Assembly (NCBI RefSeq): GCF_001951015.1
Contig: NZ_CP018914.1
Coordinates: 496,001-560,000, forward strand
Direction of reading: 5' to 3'
DNA length: 64,000 nt
Origin: Rickettsia rickettsii
GTDB lineage: Bacteria > Pseudomonadota > Alphaproteobacteria > Rickettsiales > Rickettsiaceae
Below the pieces are notes generated by a model. The model saw only the letters and a list, made by a program, of their open reading frames with translations. It was not told where the DNA came from and made no database searches. Position numbers and translations under genes: made by a program. The number at the start of each line of letters is the position of its first letter. The first letter of the stretch is position 1. Below are positions 49,110 to 59,796 of the stretch, piece by piece.

Positions 49110-51626
49110 CTATCGACTCAAATGCAAATAATCATTATACTTTGATAAATTCAAATCATAAGAAAAGAATTTATTTGTAATATAATGTTCAAGTAATTTT
49201 ACTAATCCTGCTTTATGTCTATTTAAAGTCTCGATGCTTAAAGCTATTTCCGTTGTGTGCACATAAGGTTCGGTACTAGTTATTTTTACGTATGCGATAG
49301 TAATATTGTTATTTATAACTGGATTCCTGCTTTCGCGGGAATAACACAAAAGGGGCTGGGGATGACATAAAAGGGACAGAGAATTACATTGCGTAAATCC
49401 GTTTTCTAGTAACATCAAACTTTCTATGATAAGTTGCGGAGAGAGTCCAAGCTCTATTTCTTTCTTAGTCGGAATAGTACCGGTCTTATAATCTAGTATA
49501 GTTATATTGTTTGATTTACTTATTTCAATTCGGTCAGCTATACCGATTATTTTTATATCTTGACCTACAATATTTAGCCGTAACTCCCCTTTAGTTTCAA
49601 AATAGATTTCTTTGCAGTTTTTTCGGCGTTCTATATCAAATAAAATAAAAGCTTTGCTGAAAGCCGTGAGTTTTATTTGCCAAGTTTTTTTGGTGTAGCT
49701 TGGTAAAATAGTGCTATATAAAATATGATTACCGATATTTATTAAAGCATTTTGTTTATCAAGCAAATTTAAATTAATATATTGTTTGTTGTAATTTTTA
49801 GAATATTCCTCTAAAACTTTATGAATCAAATTACCGAAATCTGATATTTTAGGTTCTTCCCATATATGATCTTTTTTACGTAGTCCAAGAATTTTCTTAG
49901 CATAAAAACCGTATGGGTTTCTTATTAATGTTTCTATTTCGGTTACTGATAAGGTGGTTGGGAAAGAGGGGCTGTGGATCTCAATACTCTTGTCATACCG
50001 TGGCTTGACCACGGTATCCATATAATTACTGGACCCCGTGATCAAGTCACGGGGTGACACAGAACCTTTTTCTAGCTTCAAAAATAAATTACTCGGCACT
50101 GACAGTTTCCCATCATATTTTTTAGCATTCAGTATAACTATTTGCTTATTTTGTAGAAATAAATTGAAGTAATCTGAATATAGAGTAGGAGCAATTTCAT
50201 CGTAATCTATATTTAGTATCTGCAATGCTTTCTTGCTAAGCCATGGGTGAGCTTTAGCACTAAGTGTCCAGTTTTCATTATTAAAATGCGGTAATATAAT
50301 TAAGTCAAATTCACATAATGCTAAATCTTCAGGCCGTCCTATAATAATACTAGCAGCGTCAGTATTTTTGTAATATTTGATATTAGAAAGTAAAAAAGAA
50401 AAAATTTTAGGAAAATCCTTTTTATCCGTTGAATTTATATATTTACTATATGTAGTTAAATTGGTTAAAAACTCAAGTAGTTCTGCTCCTCCTTCTTTTT
50501 CCCAAATAGTAGGCAAAAGTTTTTCAGTTATTTCTTTAGTTAAGGTTAGAATAGCTTGTATATTATGTGGAGTATCGGTAAATAAAATATCTATTAAGTT
50601 ACGGCAATACTCTCTTATATCCTCATTATCAAATTGTAATTGCAATAAATATTTCGGTGAGGATATAAAACGGTTTTTATTAGATAGCATTAACTCTAAC
50701 TGCTGCACAGTAGGGCAGTTAATTAAAGGATTTTTAAGTAATAAAAATAGAAGTTTTAAATCAAAATTATTACATAATATTTTAATAATGGAAGTTAGTA
50801 ATTCACCTATATTAGTAAGCCTTAAGTCATTACCTAGTAGATCTTCATATTTGTCTAAAAAATTACAATATACTCTTTTAAGCTTATTATTATTTGTAAC
50901 GATTGCAATCCGTCTGTCTTTATTACGGCTACATATATAAGATATTTGTTTAGTTTCTTCATAAATGTCATTAGGTTCATAATAAGATATACCATCGCTA
51001 ATCTGCTTGGAGGCAGGATTATAGTGAATTATGTAATCCTTTAATTCTTCTTCAAATCTTTTTAAAAAAACATTAGGTTTGAATATTCCGGCGAGTATTA
51101 CCTGCTTATGTCCTGTTTTTATTTTTATTATTTCTTCTTGTAATAGCTTTAATTTATAAACTGCTTTAGTTTGTTTTTGAGTAAACGATATTTCTTCTTG
51201 CCATCTTAAAAAGCAATATTCTAGAAATTTATAAATCTTTTGCCAATAGTTAGAATTGTTATAGACTTCAATTAATTTTATATCGATGTTATTGATTATA
51301 AGATCATTAAACAATTTTCTTAAAAGTTCTGCAGCTTTTAATGATTCATTGTTATTCAAAGGTAATTCTTTATATTCGGTGATAATGGATGATAAAATAA
51401 GTAATTCTTCTATTTTAGATATATAATCCGAATCGTTTTTTTTTGAAATAAGAGAATTAAAAGGAATAATGATAGGTAATTTAATTTTATATTTATCGGT
51501 TAAAATCTTCTTTAATTCTAGGCATGAGAAATTATTAGGCAATATTATTTGAACTTTTGTATCTTTACCTAATTTATCAATGATATACTTAGCAAAACTT
51601 TTCAAAAAAGAATAATCAGCAGTCAT
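49110..51626 (-). CDS. addB: AddB-like recombination nuclease/helicase-like subunit with two palindromic insertions
   Basis: An 838-residue protein matching alphaproteobacterial AddB, which acts with AddA to process double-strand breaks for RecA. The N-terminal 500 residues are helicase-like but lack an obvious Walker A. The C-terminal nuclease (PD-(D/E)XK) lies at about residues 555-735: [38 protein letters not shown] and [10 protein letters not shown] with its catalytic Asp and Lys. Two palindromic elements lie in frame, at residues about 523-545 ([18 protein letters not shown]) and 746-770 ([12 protein letters not shown]). One falls just before the nuclease domain, the other after its core. 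Confidence 0.88.
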   Translation of the reverse strand: MTADYSFLKSFAKYIIDKLGKDTKVQIILPNNFSCLELKKILTDKYKIKLPIIIPFNSLISKKNDSDYISKIEELLILSSIITEYKELPLNNNESLKAAELLRKLFNDLIINNIDIKLIEVYNNSNYWQKIYKFLEYCFLRWQEEISFTQKQTKAVYKLKLLQEEIIKIKTGHKQVILAGIFKPNVFLKRFEEELKDYIIHYNPASKQISDGISYYEPNDIYEETKQISYICSRNKDRRIAIVTNNNKLKRVYCNFLDKYEDLLGNDLRLTNIGELLTSIIKILCNNFDLKLLFLLLKNPLINCPTVQQLELMLSNKNRFISSPKYLLQLQFDNEDIREYCRNLIDILFTDTPHNIQAILTLTKEITEKLLPTIWEKEGGAELLEFLTNLTTYSKYINSTDKKDFPKIFSFLLSNIKYYKNTDAASIIIGRPEDLALCEFDLIILPHFNNENWTLSAKAHPWLSKKALQILNIDYDEIAPTLYSDYFNLFLQNKQIVILNAKKYDGKLSVPSNLFLKLEKGSVSPRDLITGSSNYMDTVVKPRYDKSIEIHSPSFPTTLSVTEIETLIRNPYGFYAKKILGLRKKDHIWEEPKISDFGNLIHKVLEEYSKNYNKQYINLNLLDKQNALINIGNHILYSTILPSYTKKTWQIKLTAFSKAFILFDIERRKNCKEIYFETKGELRLNIVGQDIKIIGIADRIEISKSNNITILDYKTGTIPTKKEIELGLSPQLIIESLMLLENGFTQCNSLSLLCHPQPLLCYSRESRNPVINNNITIAYVKITSTEPYVHTTEIALSIETLNRHKAGLVKLLEHYITNKFFSYDLNLSKYNDYLHLSR
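49318..49390. repeat. Palindromic element remnant, family B, in frame inside addB
   Basis: CTGGATTCCTGCTTTCGCGG and AATAACAC on the plus strand. The other half is degraded to a GGGATGACAT and AATTACAT. In the addB frame it reads SRESRNPV. Confidence 0.7.
49992..50058. repeat. Palindromic element, family C, in frame inside addB
   Basis: GTCATACCGTGGCTTGACC on the left and GATCAAGTCACGGGGTGAC on the right, 67 bases with a short inner spacer. It encodes a VVKPRYD string in the addB frame. Confidence 0.8.
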
Positions 51627-51764
51627 AAATAATGTTTTTGACGATAATATAGCAGATCAAAGGTCCGAAATCTTATTTAAAATGATAATATAGTACAATA
51701 AATAATATTTGATTATTAGTTTCTTATTAAGTATCTTTAAAATATTTTAATTTAAATTTAATAA

Positions 51765-52166
51765 ATAAAGAAATTTTTTATATTATTTACTATTATAGTC
51801 TCTATAATATCACGCGCTTATGCTAATAATTTAAACTCACATATAGCTTATTGTGATAATATACAAGTAGAACAACAAGAAGATTTGGTAATACAAAAAT
51901 TGGTTAAACTATTTGTGACTGAAATGAATTGTATTATTAGCGGCTGTTTACAACAATGGGATGTGCAAGATAATCGGGTAAAATATTCAATTACTTGGCA
52001 AGAACAATGTGGACCTGTAATTTATGGTCAGTATCAACTAGAAGGTAATTGTAGAGGTTCTACTTTTGTATATGAACGCTCTAAAAATTCCGTATATTGT
52101 TGGCCGCTTGGATATGAATATAATAAAGCGTTTGTAATATGTTCATCTAATGATGTTAAAAACTAA
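51765..52166 (+). pseudogene. Secreted cysteine-rich protein lacking a normal start codon
   Basis: The frame from 51765 reads IKKFFILFTIIVSIISRAYA, a clear signal peptide, followed by NNLNSHIAYCDNIQ and a domain ending SSNDVKN (133 residues in all). The first codon is ATA where ATG would be expected; no ATG or GTG occurs before residue 50. A TTG at 51885 could start a 93-residue form, but this would lack the signal. Seven cysteines remain (for example MNCIISGCLQQWD, NCRGSTF), suggesting periplasmic disulfides. Family not recognised. It may be a freshly lost gene or use a rare start. Confidence 0.55.
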
Positions 52167-52169
52167 TAT

Positions 52170-52898
52170 TTACTTACTAACTTTTACGAATTCTTTAAAT
52201 AATTCTAAATCTACTCCATTATCGTTAAGATATTCAGGATGCCATTGAACGCCGATAACAAATTTATGTTTTGTTGATTCAATGGCTTCAATTATACCGT
52301 CTTCTGCTGTTGCAGATACGATAAGATCATTACCAAGTTGTTTAGCAGCCTGGTGATGAGTCGAATTAACCATAGTTTGTAGCTGATTATTAGCTATTTT
52401 AGCAAGTTTAGTATTTGCTTCTATATTAATTGCATGCGAAACGATGTTTTTAGGCGAAGGTTGTGTATGATTAATTACAGTTTCAATATAATCAGGAATA
52501 TGTTTAATAAGCGTACCCTTAAAAATAACGTTTAATAACTGCATACCTCGGCATATTCCTAAAACCGGAATATCTCTCTCTAATGCTTTCTTTAAAACTA
52601 ATATCTCAAAATTATCACGTTCTTCATTGGAAACGACTATATCTTCGGCGTATTCCGGCTCATAAAATTTAGGATGTATGTCCTCATCACCGCCTGGCAT
52701 TACAACACCATCAACAAGTTCCATAAGCTGATTTATTGTATCACTTTGATAAGGTAATAATAGTGGTACACCGCCGGCTGCAATAATCGCATCGGTATAG
52801 TTTCTTCGCAAGGCGTACCATGGAAAAGCAGCGTAAGTATATTTTTCACAATTTTGAGCTAAATCAGGTGTAACACCTATTATCGGTTTTTTATACAT
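52170..52898 (-). CDS. Class I glutamine amidotransferase-like hydrolase (peptidase C26, PuuD-like)
   Basis: A 242-residue protein with the class I glutaminase triad. The nucleophile Cys is in LGICRGMQLLNVIF near residue 118, and the His/Glu pair is in VIGVQWHPEYL near residue 222. It matches gamma-glutamyl-GABA hydrolase (PuuD), which frees GABA or similar amines from gamma-glutamyl amides; the substrate in Rickettsia is unknown. There is no partner synthase domain. It stands alone on the minus strand, ending 3 bp from the secreted-protein remnant. Confidence 0.88.
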   Translation of the reverse strand: MYKKPIIGVTPDLAQNCEKYTYAAFPWYALRRNYTDAIIAAGGVPLLLPYQSDTINQLMELVDGVVMPGGDEDIHPKFYEPEYAEDIVVSNEERDNFEILVLKKALERDIPVLGICRGMQLLNVIFKGTLIKHIPDYIETVINHTQPSPKNIVSHAINIEANTKLAKIANNQLQTMVNSTHHQAAKQLGNDLIVSATAEDGIIEAIESTKHKFVIGVQWHPEYLNDNGVDLELFKEFVKVSK

Positions 52899-52970
52899 TT
52901 TATTATCATTTTATTATTTTTCTGTCAGTTATGTCATTCTTCAGAGTACCGGACAGTTCATGAAGGTCCT

Positions 52971-53076
52971 ATCATTGCAAGCCAGCATTTATGCTGACGT
53001 GGCAATCTCAGGAGTTTTTTTTATATTATCTTATGAGATTGCCGCGTCGTTGCTAACGCAACTCCTCGCAATGATG
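52971..53076. repeat. Palindromic element, family A, after a family D half arm
   Basis: ATCATTGCAAG on the left and CTCGCAATGATG on the right with the inner pair GGCAATCTCAGG / TATGAGATTGC. A family D half (GAGTACCGGACAGTTCATG) lies at 52943-52961. Confidence 0.75.
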
Positions 53077-53104
53077 ATGACTTGGCATCCACGCAGCAAA
53101 GACA

Positions 53105-55095
<1,991 letters not shown>

Positions 55096-55287
55096 ATATT
55101 AAAAAATTTAAAGTAATAGTTTTAGTTTATAAAATACTTTCGTTATAAATTACCATGCTTCTGTACCTGCTGAATCATCACTACTTAATAATTTCTTGAT
55201 GTCGATTAGAATCGGTTATATCGTTTAGTAATTTATCTAGTTCAGATATTTTTGTATTATAATTTTCCATAGAACTTCTAAATATAA

Positions 55288-56235
55288 TTAGTTAGCTGCC
55301 AATTTTGGCTTCTTGCCATTCATAGCAGTCTTATTCTGGCTTGCAATCCAATTGTCGAAATCCTCTTTACTTACTACTTCTATAGCAATCGGCATGAAGC
55401 CGTGATGGATGCCGCATAGTTCGGAGCATTGTCCGTAATATACGCCTTTTTTAGCCACTCTTGTCCAGGTTTCGTTTATTCTGCCTGGGACTGCGTCTAT
55501 TTTAAATCCAAGTGATGGAACGGCAAAACTATGTATTACGTCACCTGCGGTAATGAGAAACCTTACGGTAGTATTTTCAGGGATAACAATTCGATTATCA
55601 ACATCTAATAATCTTTTGTGGTTAGGTTTTAAATTTTCGTCAGAGATCATTACGCTATCAAATTCTAAATTATCATGATCAGGATATATATAATGCCAAT
55701 ACCATTGATAACCTACTACTTTAATAGTGAAATCCGTTTCGGGTATTTTTTCGGCATGACGCAATATTTTAAAAGACGGCACTGCAATAATAACTAAAAT
55801 TATTATAGGTATTACAGTCCAAATTATTTCTATTAAAACATTATGTGAAAATTTTGCCGGTACGGGATTATTTTTTGCATTAAATCTGATGCATACAAAG
55901 CCAAGTAATCCGGCAACAAATAAAACAATAGCTGTTGAGATATAAAGCAGAAAATTATGAAAATGATGTAATTCCTCCATAATCGGACTTGCCGGTGGCT
56001 GGAACGTTACTTGCCAAGGTAACGGCTCGGAAGCAAAGCAATTACTGCTAACAATCAAAAAACAAATTAAAGCAATAGACATTTTGCCAAATTTCGCTTT
56101 TGGAGGTAATGTATACGTCAATCCGGTACTCGAATCCTCACTTACGCTTTTGTACTCTGCTGTTCGAGGGGAAGTGTCTTCTTTAAATTCCTCTCTATAA
56201 GTTGGTTTGGAAAGATGTCTAATAATATTTTTCAT
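55288..56235 (-). CDS. coxB: Cytochrome c oxidase subunit II with RPE-1-type N-terminus
   Basis: A 315-residue subunit II, which takes electrons from cytochrome c at the CuA centre. The CuA ligands are visible in YGQCSELCGIHHGFM and in VIHSFAVPSLGFKID. Two membrane helices span about residues 93-115 and 132-152. The protein carries a palindromic element at residues about 14-51 (TAEYKSVSEDSSTGLTYTLP), before the true signal segment MSIALICFLIVSSNCFA. That methionine at about residue 52 could act as a second start and would skip the element. Confidence 0.95.
   Translation of the reverse strand: MKNIIRHLSKPTYREEFKEDTSPRTAEYKSVSEDSSTGLTYTLPPKAKFGKMSIALICFLIVSSNCFASEPLPWQVTFQPPASPIMEELHHFHNFLLYISTAIVLFVAGLLGFVCIRFNAKNNPVPAKFSHNVLIEIIWTVIPIIILVIIAVPSFKILRHAEKIPETDFTIKVVGYQWYWHYIYPDHDNLEFDSVMISDENLKPNHKRLLDVDNRIVIPENTTVRFLITAGDVIHSFAVPSLGFKIDAVPGRINETWTRVAKKGVYYGQCSELCGIHHGFMPIAIEVVSKEDFDNWIASQNKTAMNGKKPKLAAN
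56085..56195. repeat. RPE-1-type element in frame in coxB
   Basis: On the minus strand it encodes the RPE-1 peptide pattern TAEYKSVSEDSSTGLTYTLP. Similar strings occur in rlpA, at 59.2 kb and at the right edge of the window. Confidence 0.8.
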
Positions 56236-56329
56236 AGCACATATAAAGTGATTTACATTTAATATAAATTGATATACAGTTTTATTAAAGTAAAAATCGA
56301 TAAATTTTTGTAAAAACTACATATTTTTA

Positions 56330-56729
56330 ATAATATTTGAGCTAGATAGTATACCTATATTAGGATGTTGCAGTAAGTCAATAACTTCTATTACTTTCGC
56401 ATTTCTTAATTTTGCTTGAATTTATTTATTAACTGAGGATCATGCTTTGTTACGGCGATTACAGCAGGACAAATATTGTGCACTAACCGAGCATAATCAT
56501 TAAAATCTTTTAGTTTAGGTAATATGAGTACTTTATCAACAAATGTGAAAGAACTTAAAATTTTTGCTTGTTGTAATTGATTATGGATAGGTTGACGTTT
56601 TTTATATTTAATAATTGTTTTATCCGGCTCTAAAGCAACGATTAAGTATTTACCGTGTTTCTTAGCTTTGCGTAGAAATTCTATATGACCGTAATGTAAT
56701 AAATCACAACAACCGCCTACTAGAACTAT
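56330..56729 (-). pseudogene. Nucleotidyltransferase (cytidylyltransferase-like), broken
   Basis: The minus strand reads VLVGGCCDLLHYGHIEFLRK at about 56665-56725, which matches the GxFDxxHxGH signature of the adenylyl/cytidylyltransferase (RfaE-C) family except that the expected Phe is Cys. The frame continues AKKHGKYLIVALEPDKTIIK and YARLVHNICPAVIAVTKHDP, then stops at 56406. A last piece (LRNAKVIEVIDLLQHPNIGI) is in another frame. A TGA stands just before the conserved motif and no start codon is seen. Normally it would activate a heptose or other sugar. Confidence 0.7.
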
Positions 56730-57044
56730 TCACTATTTATAGGACAGTTTTTATTTAAAGAAATATTCTCATAATATTCTATTTGGGTAATTTGACAGTA
56801 TTATGGCTAGATGAGCAGGACATAAGATTTATAAAAATTAATAAAACATTAATACAAATAGGAAAAGTCTAGGCATAATATTTATCTATATAAGTTAATA
56901 AAAATTAACTTTTAATCAATAAAAAACTAATTAAGAAAGAAATAAAACAAAATTTTACAATTTTCTATTGTAATTTGTTTGTATATAGTGCATATTATTA
57001 CTAGTAATGAAAAATTGATTCAAATAATTTTCAGAGCAATTTTA

Positions 57045-58409
57045 ATGAATGATACCGCACTATCTTGTGATTTTAATGGCATATTACCATCATCTTTTAT
57101 TAGTGCACGTCTCAGGAAAATTCTCACCTCTGCCTCTTTATTGTTATTTATAGGATTAGTTGTTTTTGTCTCTTTTGCTGTTAATAATTATGTTAACAAC
57201 ACTTTATCCATAACCTTAGTACAACCTGATAGTAGTGAAGAAGAAACAATTTTATTTAAAGAAGTAGTAGTAAAAAAAGGCGATACTATAAAGTCAATTT
57301 TGATAGAACAACATATCCCTAAAAATGAAATAGACAAAATTGTAAGTTTAATAAAGGAGGGAAAATTATCTTCTGCTCTGAAAATAGGGCAGCAAATTAC
57401 TTTTGAATATGAAACAAAAATTATCGAAAACGAGGATGAAGATTTAACCTCAGAGGTAGCATTCTTAAATAAAATCGTTATAATTATCGATAAGCTAAAA
57501 ACTATTGAAGTAATTAGAGAAGGTGATAATTTTAAAGTTGAAGAAATTGTAGTACCTTTAAATAAAACAGTTGCTAAATCGTCGGTAAGTATTGAGGCAA
57601 ATTTCATGTCAGCTCTTAAAAAACTGGGCTTATCGGATAACAGTATAATAGAGCTGATTAATGCTTATGCTTATCAAATCGATTTTCAGCGTCAAATAAA
57701 AAGCGGTGATACTGCAACCGTAATAACGGAAAAATACGTAACGGAAGATGGTAAATTTTCCCACCACGGTAAAATTCTATATGTTTCATTAAATCTTTCA
57801 GGGAAAGAATATAATATATACCGTTATTCTCATGACAATAACGCAAATAATCATGCATTTTTTTCCGAAGACGGTAAAAGCGTAAAAAGAAGCTTACTTA
57901 AAACTCCACTAAAAGTTATAAAAGTTTCTTCACATTACGGTAATAGAAAGCATCCGATACTCGGTTATACTAAAATGCATAGGGGGGTTGACTTTGCAGC
58001 TCCAACCGGTACGCCTATATATTCCGCAGGAAACGGAGTTATAACAGAAATAGGTTGGAAGTCGGGTTATGGCAAATTTATTCAGGTAAAACATAGCGGT
58101 ACGCTATCTACTGCTTATGCGCATGCTTCAAATTTTGCAAAAAATTTAAAAGTCGGAAGTATCGTAAAACAAGGACAAATCATCGCATATGTTGGAAGTA
58201 CCGGCAGAGCTACAGCTCCACATTTACATTATGAAGTTAAAATTGATGGAAAACATGTTAATCCTATGTCAGTTAAAACAACACCGGGTATAGAATTAAA
58301 CGGAAAAAATTTAGAGAAATTTAAACAATTTAAAAAAGAAATAAAAACTTTAAGTGTTAAGCTTGATAAGGAATTGCAAGCTGATAAAGCAGCCACAGTT
58401 TCATTGTAG
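57045..58409 (+). CDS. M23-family metallopeptidase (DD-endopeptidase-like)
   Basis: A 454-residue protein. One span near residues 25-48 (SASLLLFIGLVVFVSFAV), then a region resembling the LysM-like/regulatory domains of Csd3-type peptidases (VKKGDTIKSILIEQHIPKNE), then the M23 domain from about residue 290. Zinc-site motifs are intact: HRGVDFAAP (HxxxD), SHYGNRKHPILGY before it, and HLHYEV (HxH). It probably cuts peptidoglycan crosslinks in the periplasm. The frame is open upstream to a TTG at 56979; the ATG at 57045 is preferred. Confidence 0.9.
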   Translation: MNDTALSCDFNGILPSSFISARLRKILTSASLLLFIGLVVFVSFAVNNYVNNTLSITLVQPDSSEEETILFKEVVVKKGDTIKSILIEQHIPKNEIDKIVSLIKEGKLSSALKIGQQITFEYETKIIENEDEDLTSEVAFLNKIVIIIDKLKTIEVIREGDNFKVEEIVVPLNKTVAKSSVSIEANFMSALKKLGLSDNSIIELINAYAYQIDFQRQIKSGDTATVITEKYVTEDGKFSHHGKILYVSLNLSGKEYNIYRYSHDNNANNHAFFSEDGKSVKRSLLKTPLKVIKVSSHYGNRKHPILGYTKMHRGVDFAAPTGTPIYSAGNGVITEIGWKSGYGKFIQVKHSGTLSTAYAHASNFAKNLKVGSIVKQGQIIAYVGSTGRATAPHLHYEVKIDGKHVNPMSVKTTPGIELNGKNLEKFKQFKKEIKTLSVKLDKELQADKAATVSL

Positions 58410-58460
58410 CGTGAATATCCTTGTCATACCGTAATCAATTTTGTGTTGTACGGCTCTTAT

Positions 58461-58594
58461 GTCATTCCTGCGAAAGCGGGAATCTAGTAGAATCTATAAA
58501 AAACTTGTTTTTTATAGATTTATTTTATCAAATATATAATTTTGTATTAATATTAAGGTTGTTTTTTCTGGATTCCCGCTTTCGCGGGAATGAC
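58461..58594. repeat. Palindromic element, family B, complete, upstream of lspA
   Basis: GTCATTCCTGCGAAAGCGGG on the left, CGCTTTCGCGGGAATGAC on the right, with the inner AT-rich hairpin ATCTATAAAAAAC / TTTTTTATAGAT. It ends 10 bases before the lspA start. Confidence 0.9.
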
Positions 58595-58604
58595 ATTTAC
58601 AATT

Positions 58605-59210
58605 ATGCTCCCACTACTAAAAAAACTATATCTCACATTTGCTCGTAGTAGTCGTATAATAATAACCTTAGTGATTATTGATCAGTTAAGTAAATGGTGG
58701 TTTATTAATAATTTGAGATGGAAGCCGGGCTTAATGCTTAAGGTTACTTCTTTCTTAAATATGGTTTATACTTGGAATTACGGTATTAGCTTTGGTCTAA
58801 TGCGTGAATATTATCAATATAGCAATGCTATTTTCTTAATAACGAATACGATTATTGTCTGTTATTTATATTATTTGATGATACGTTCAAAAACGATCGG
58901 AAGCTTTGCCGGTTATAGCTTTGTAATCGGCGGAGCTGTTGGTAATCTAATTGATAGATTTTTTAGAGGAGCAGTTTTTGACTTCATCCATTTTCATTAT
59001 CAGAATTATAGCTTCCCCGTATTTAATTTAGCTGATTGCTTTATTACAATAGGAGTAATTATCTTAATAGAAGATTATTATAGTACTAAAAAAGTTATTG
59101 AAGAAAAGGCTAAAGGGAATTATGATAATGCTCAAATTGAAGCTATGGCTGAAAAAATTCGTAATACCGATAAGGGTGGTAATGATAAAATAGCTTCCTT
59201 GCAAAATTAA
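58605..59210 (+). CDS. lspA: Lipoprotein signal peptidase (signal peptidase II)
   Basis: A 201-residue inner-membrane aspartyl protease with four spans. It cuts prolipoproteins at the lipobox and so serves the lipoproteins in this window (BON protein, RlpA-like, LptM-like, DUF3035). Both catalytic aspartates are visible: [20 protein letters not shown] and [14 protein letters not shown]. The start at 58605 ([12 protein letters not shown]) is chosen over 58590 because the latter lies in the end of the palindromic element. The C-terminal tail (about 40 residues) is longer than usual and highly charged. Confidence 0.95.
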   Translation: MLPLLKKLYLTFARSSRIIITLVIIDQLSKWWFINNLRWKPGLMLKVTSFLNMVYTWNYGISFGLMREYYQYSNAIFLITNTIIVCYLYYLMIRSKTIGSFAGYSFVIGGAVGNLIDRFFRGAVFDFIHFHYQNYSFPVFNLADCFITIGVIILIEDYYSTKKVIEEKAKGNYDNAQIEAMAEKIRNTDKGGNDKIASLQN

Positions 59211-59219
59211 ACTTATAGA

Positions 59220-59335
59220 GAGGAATTTGAAGGAAACACAGAACACAGGACGCAGAACCGTAGCGTAGTAGACCTACTTGAGGATTCAAGTACCGGGTTG
59301 ACGTACAAATTACCTTCTAGAAGTTCATTTTGCAA
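59220..59335. repeat. RPE-1-type element between lspA and the DUF3035 gene
   Basis: The plus strand contains GAGGATTCAAGTACCGGGTT and ACGTACAAATTACCTTCTAG, which encode the RPE-1 pattern EDSSTGLTYKLPSR. Here it does not lie in a gene. Confidence 0.8.
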
Positions 59336-59376
59336 GGAAGCTATTTTAATTTTAATTTTAATTTATAGGTGTTTAA

Positions 59377-59625
59377 GTGAAAAAGATTTTTGTATTATTT
59401 ACTGTTTTATTAATTACTTCTGCTTGTAGTAAAAAGTTAAAAGAAACCGTAGGTATATCAACAGTTGGACCTAATGAGTATCAAGTACAGCGTGCTAAAG
59501 CACTAGAAGTTCCGCCTCATTATTATTTACCTGATCCTGGGCATAGCAAAACAACTTACAGTAATGTAAAAGGACAAGGTGAATTTAATGAAGGTGAACA
59601 AGCATTAATGCAGGACATGCATTAG
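59377..59625 (+). CDS. Small DUF3035 lipoprotein (BamF-like)
   Basis: An 82-residue lipoprotein starting at a GTG codon, with a signal peptide and lipobox TSAC (residues about 14-17). The conserved PNEYQVQRAKALEVPPHYYL is the core of DUF3035. In alphaproteobacteria these lipoproteins sit next to lspA and are linked with the Bam complex as BamF, so the role is inferred from position and domain. The usual length is larger (about 110-170); here the protein ends soon after the core, 8 bp before a family E repeat. Confidence 0.75.
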   Translation: MKKIFVLFTVLLITSACSKKLKETVGISTVGPNEYQVQRAKALEVPPHYYLPDPGHSKTTYSNVKGQGEFNEGEQALMQDMH

Positions 59626-59632
59626 TATACTT

Positions 59633-59735
59633 GCTCAACTTCAAAAATTGGCTACGTCGTTTTACAAGATCTGCGGTGCTTACGTATTCAGTATACGCTC
59701 CGCTCCTCGACTTGTAAACTCCTTGCTCTTTTTGA
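59633..59735. repeat. Repeat family E, copy 2 (inverted)
   Basis: TCAAAAATTGGCTACGTCG, AAGATCTGCGGTGCTTACG, GTATACGCTCCGCTCCTCG and CTCCTTGCTCTTTTTG. It matches the reverse complement of 43025-43127. It lies between the DUF3035 gene and murD. Confidence 0.75.
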
Positions 59736-59796
59736 AGTTGATCTTCATATACCTGTTCTTGAATACTAAGACTGCAATGTTTTTTCAAATTAATTC

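Noticed and set aside
50377-50940. A 187-codon plus-strand frame inside addB
   Set aside because: It is antisense to a well-supported gene and has low-complexity Ser/Leu-rich content typical of shadow frames.
55181-55270. A 29-residue minus-strand frame (MENYNTKISELDKLLNDITD) between coxB and the acetyltransferase remnant
   Set aside because: It has no clear ribosome site or recognised family and may be chance or a gene fragment; too weak to list as a gene.
59585-59788. A 67-codon minus-strand frame downstream of the DUF3035 gene
   Set aside because: It reads through the family E repeat and has no family match or ribosome site.
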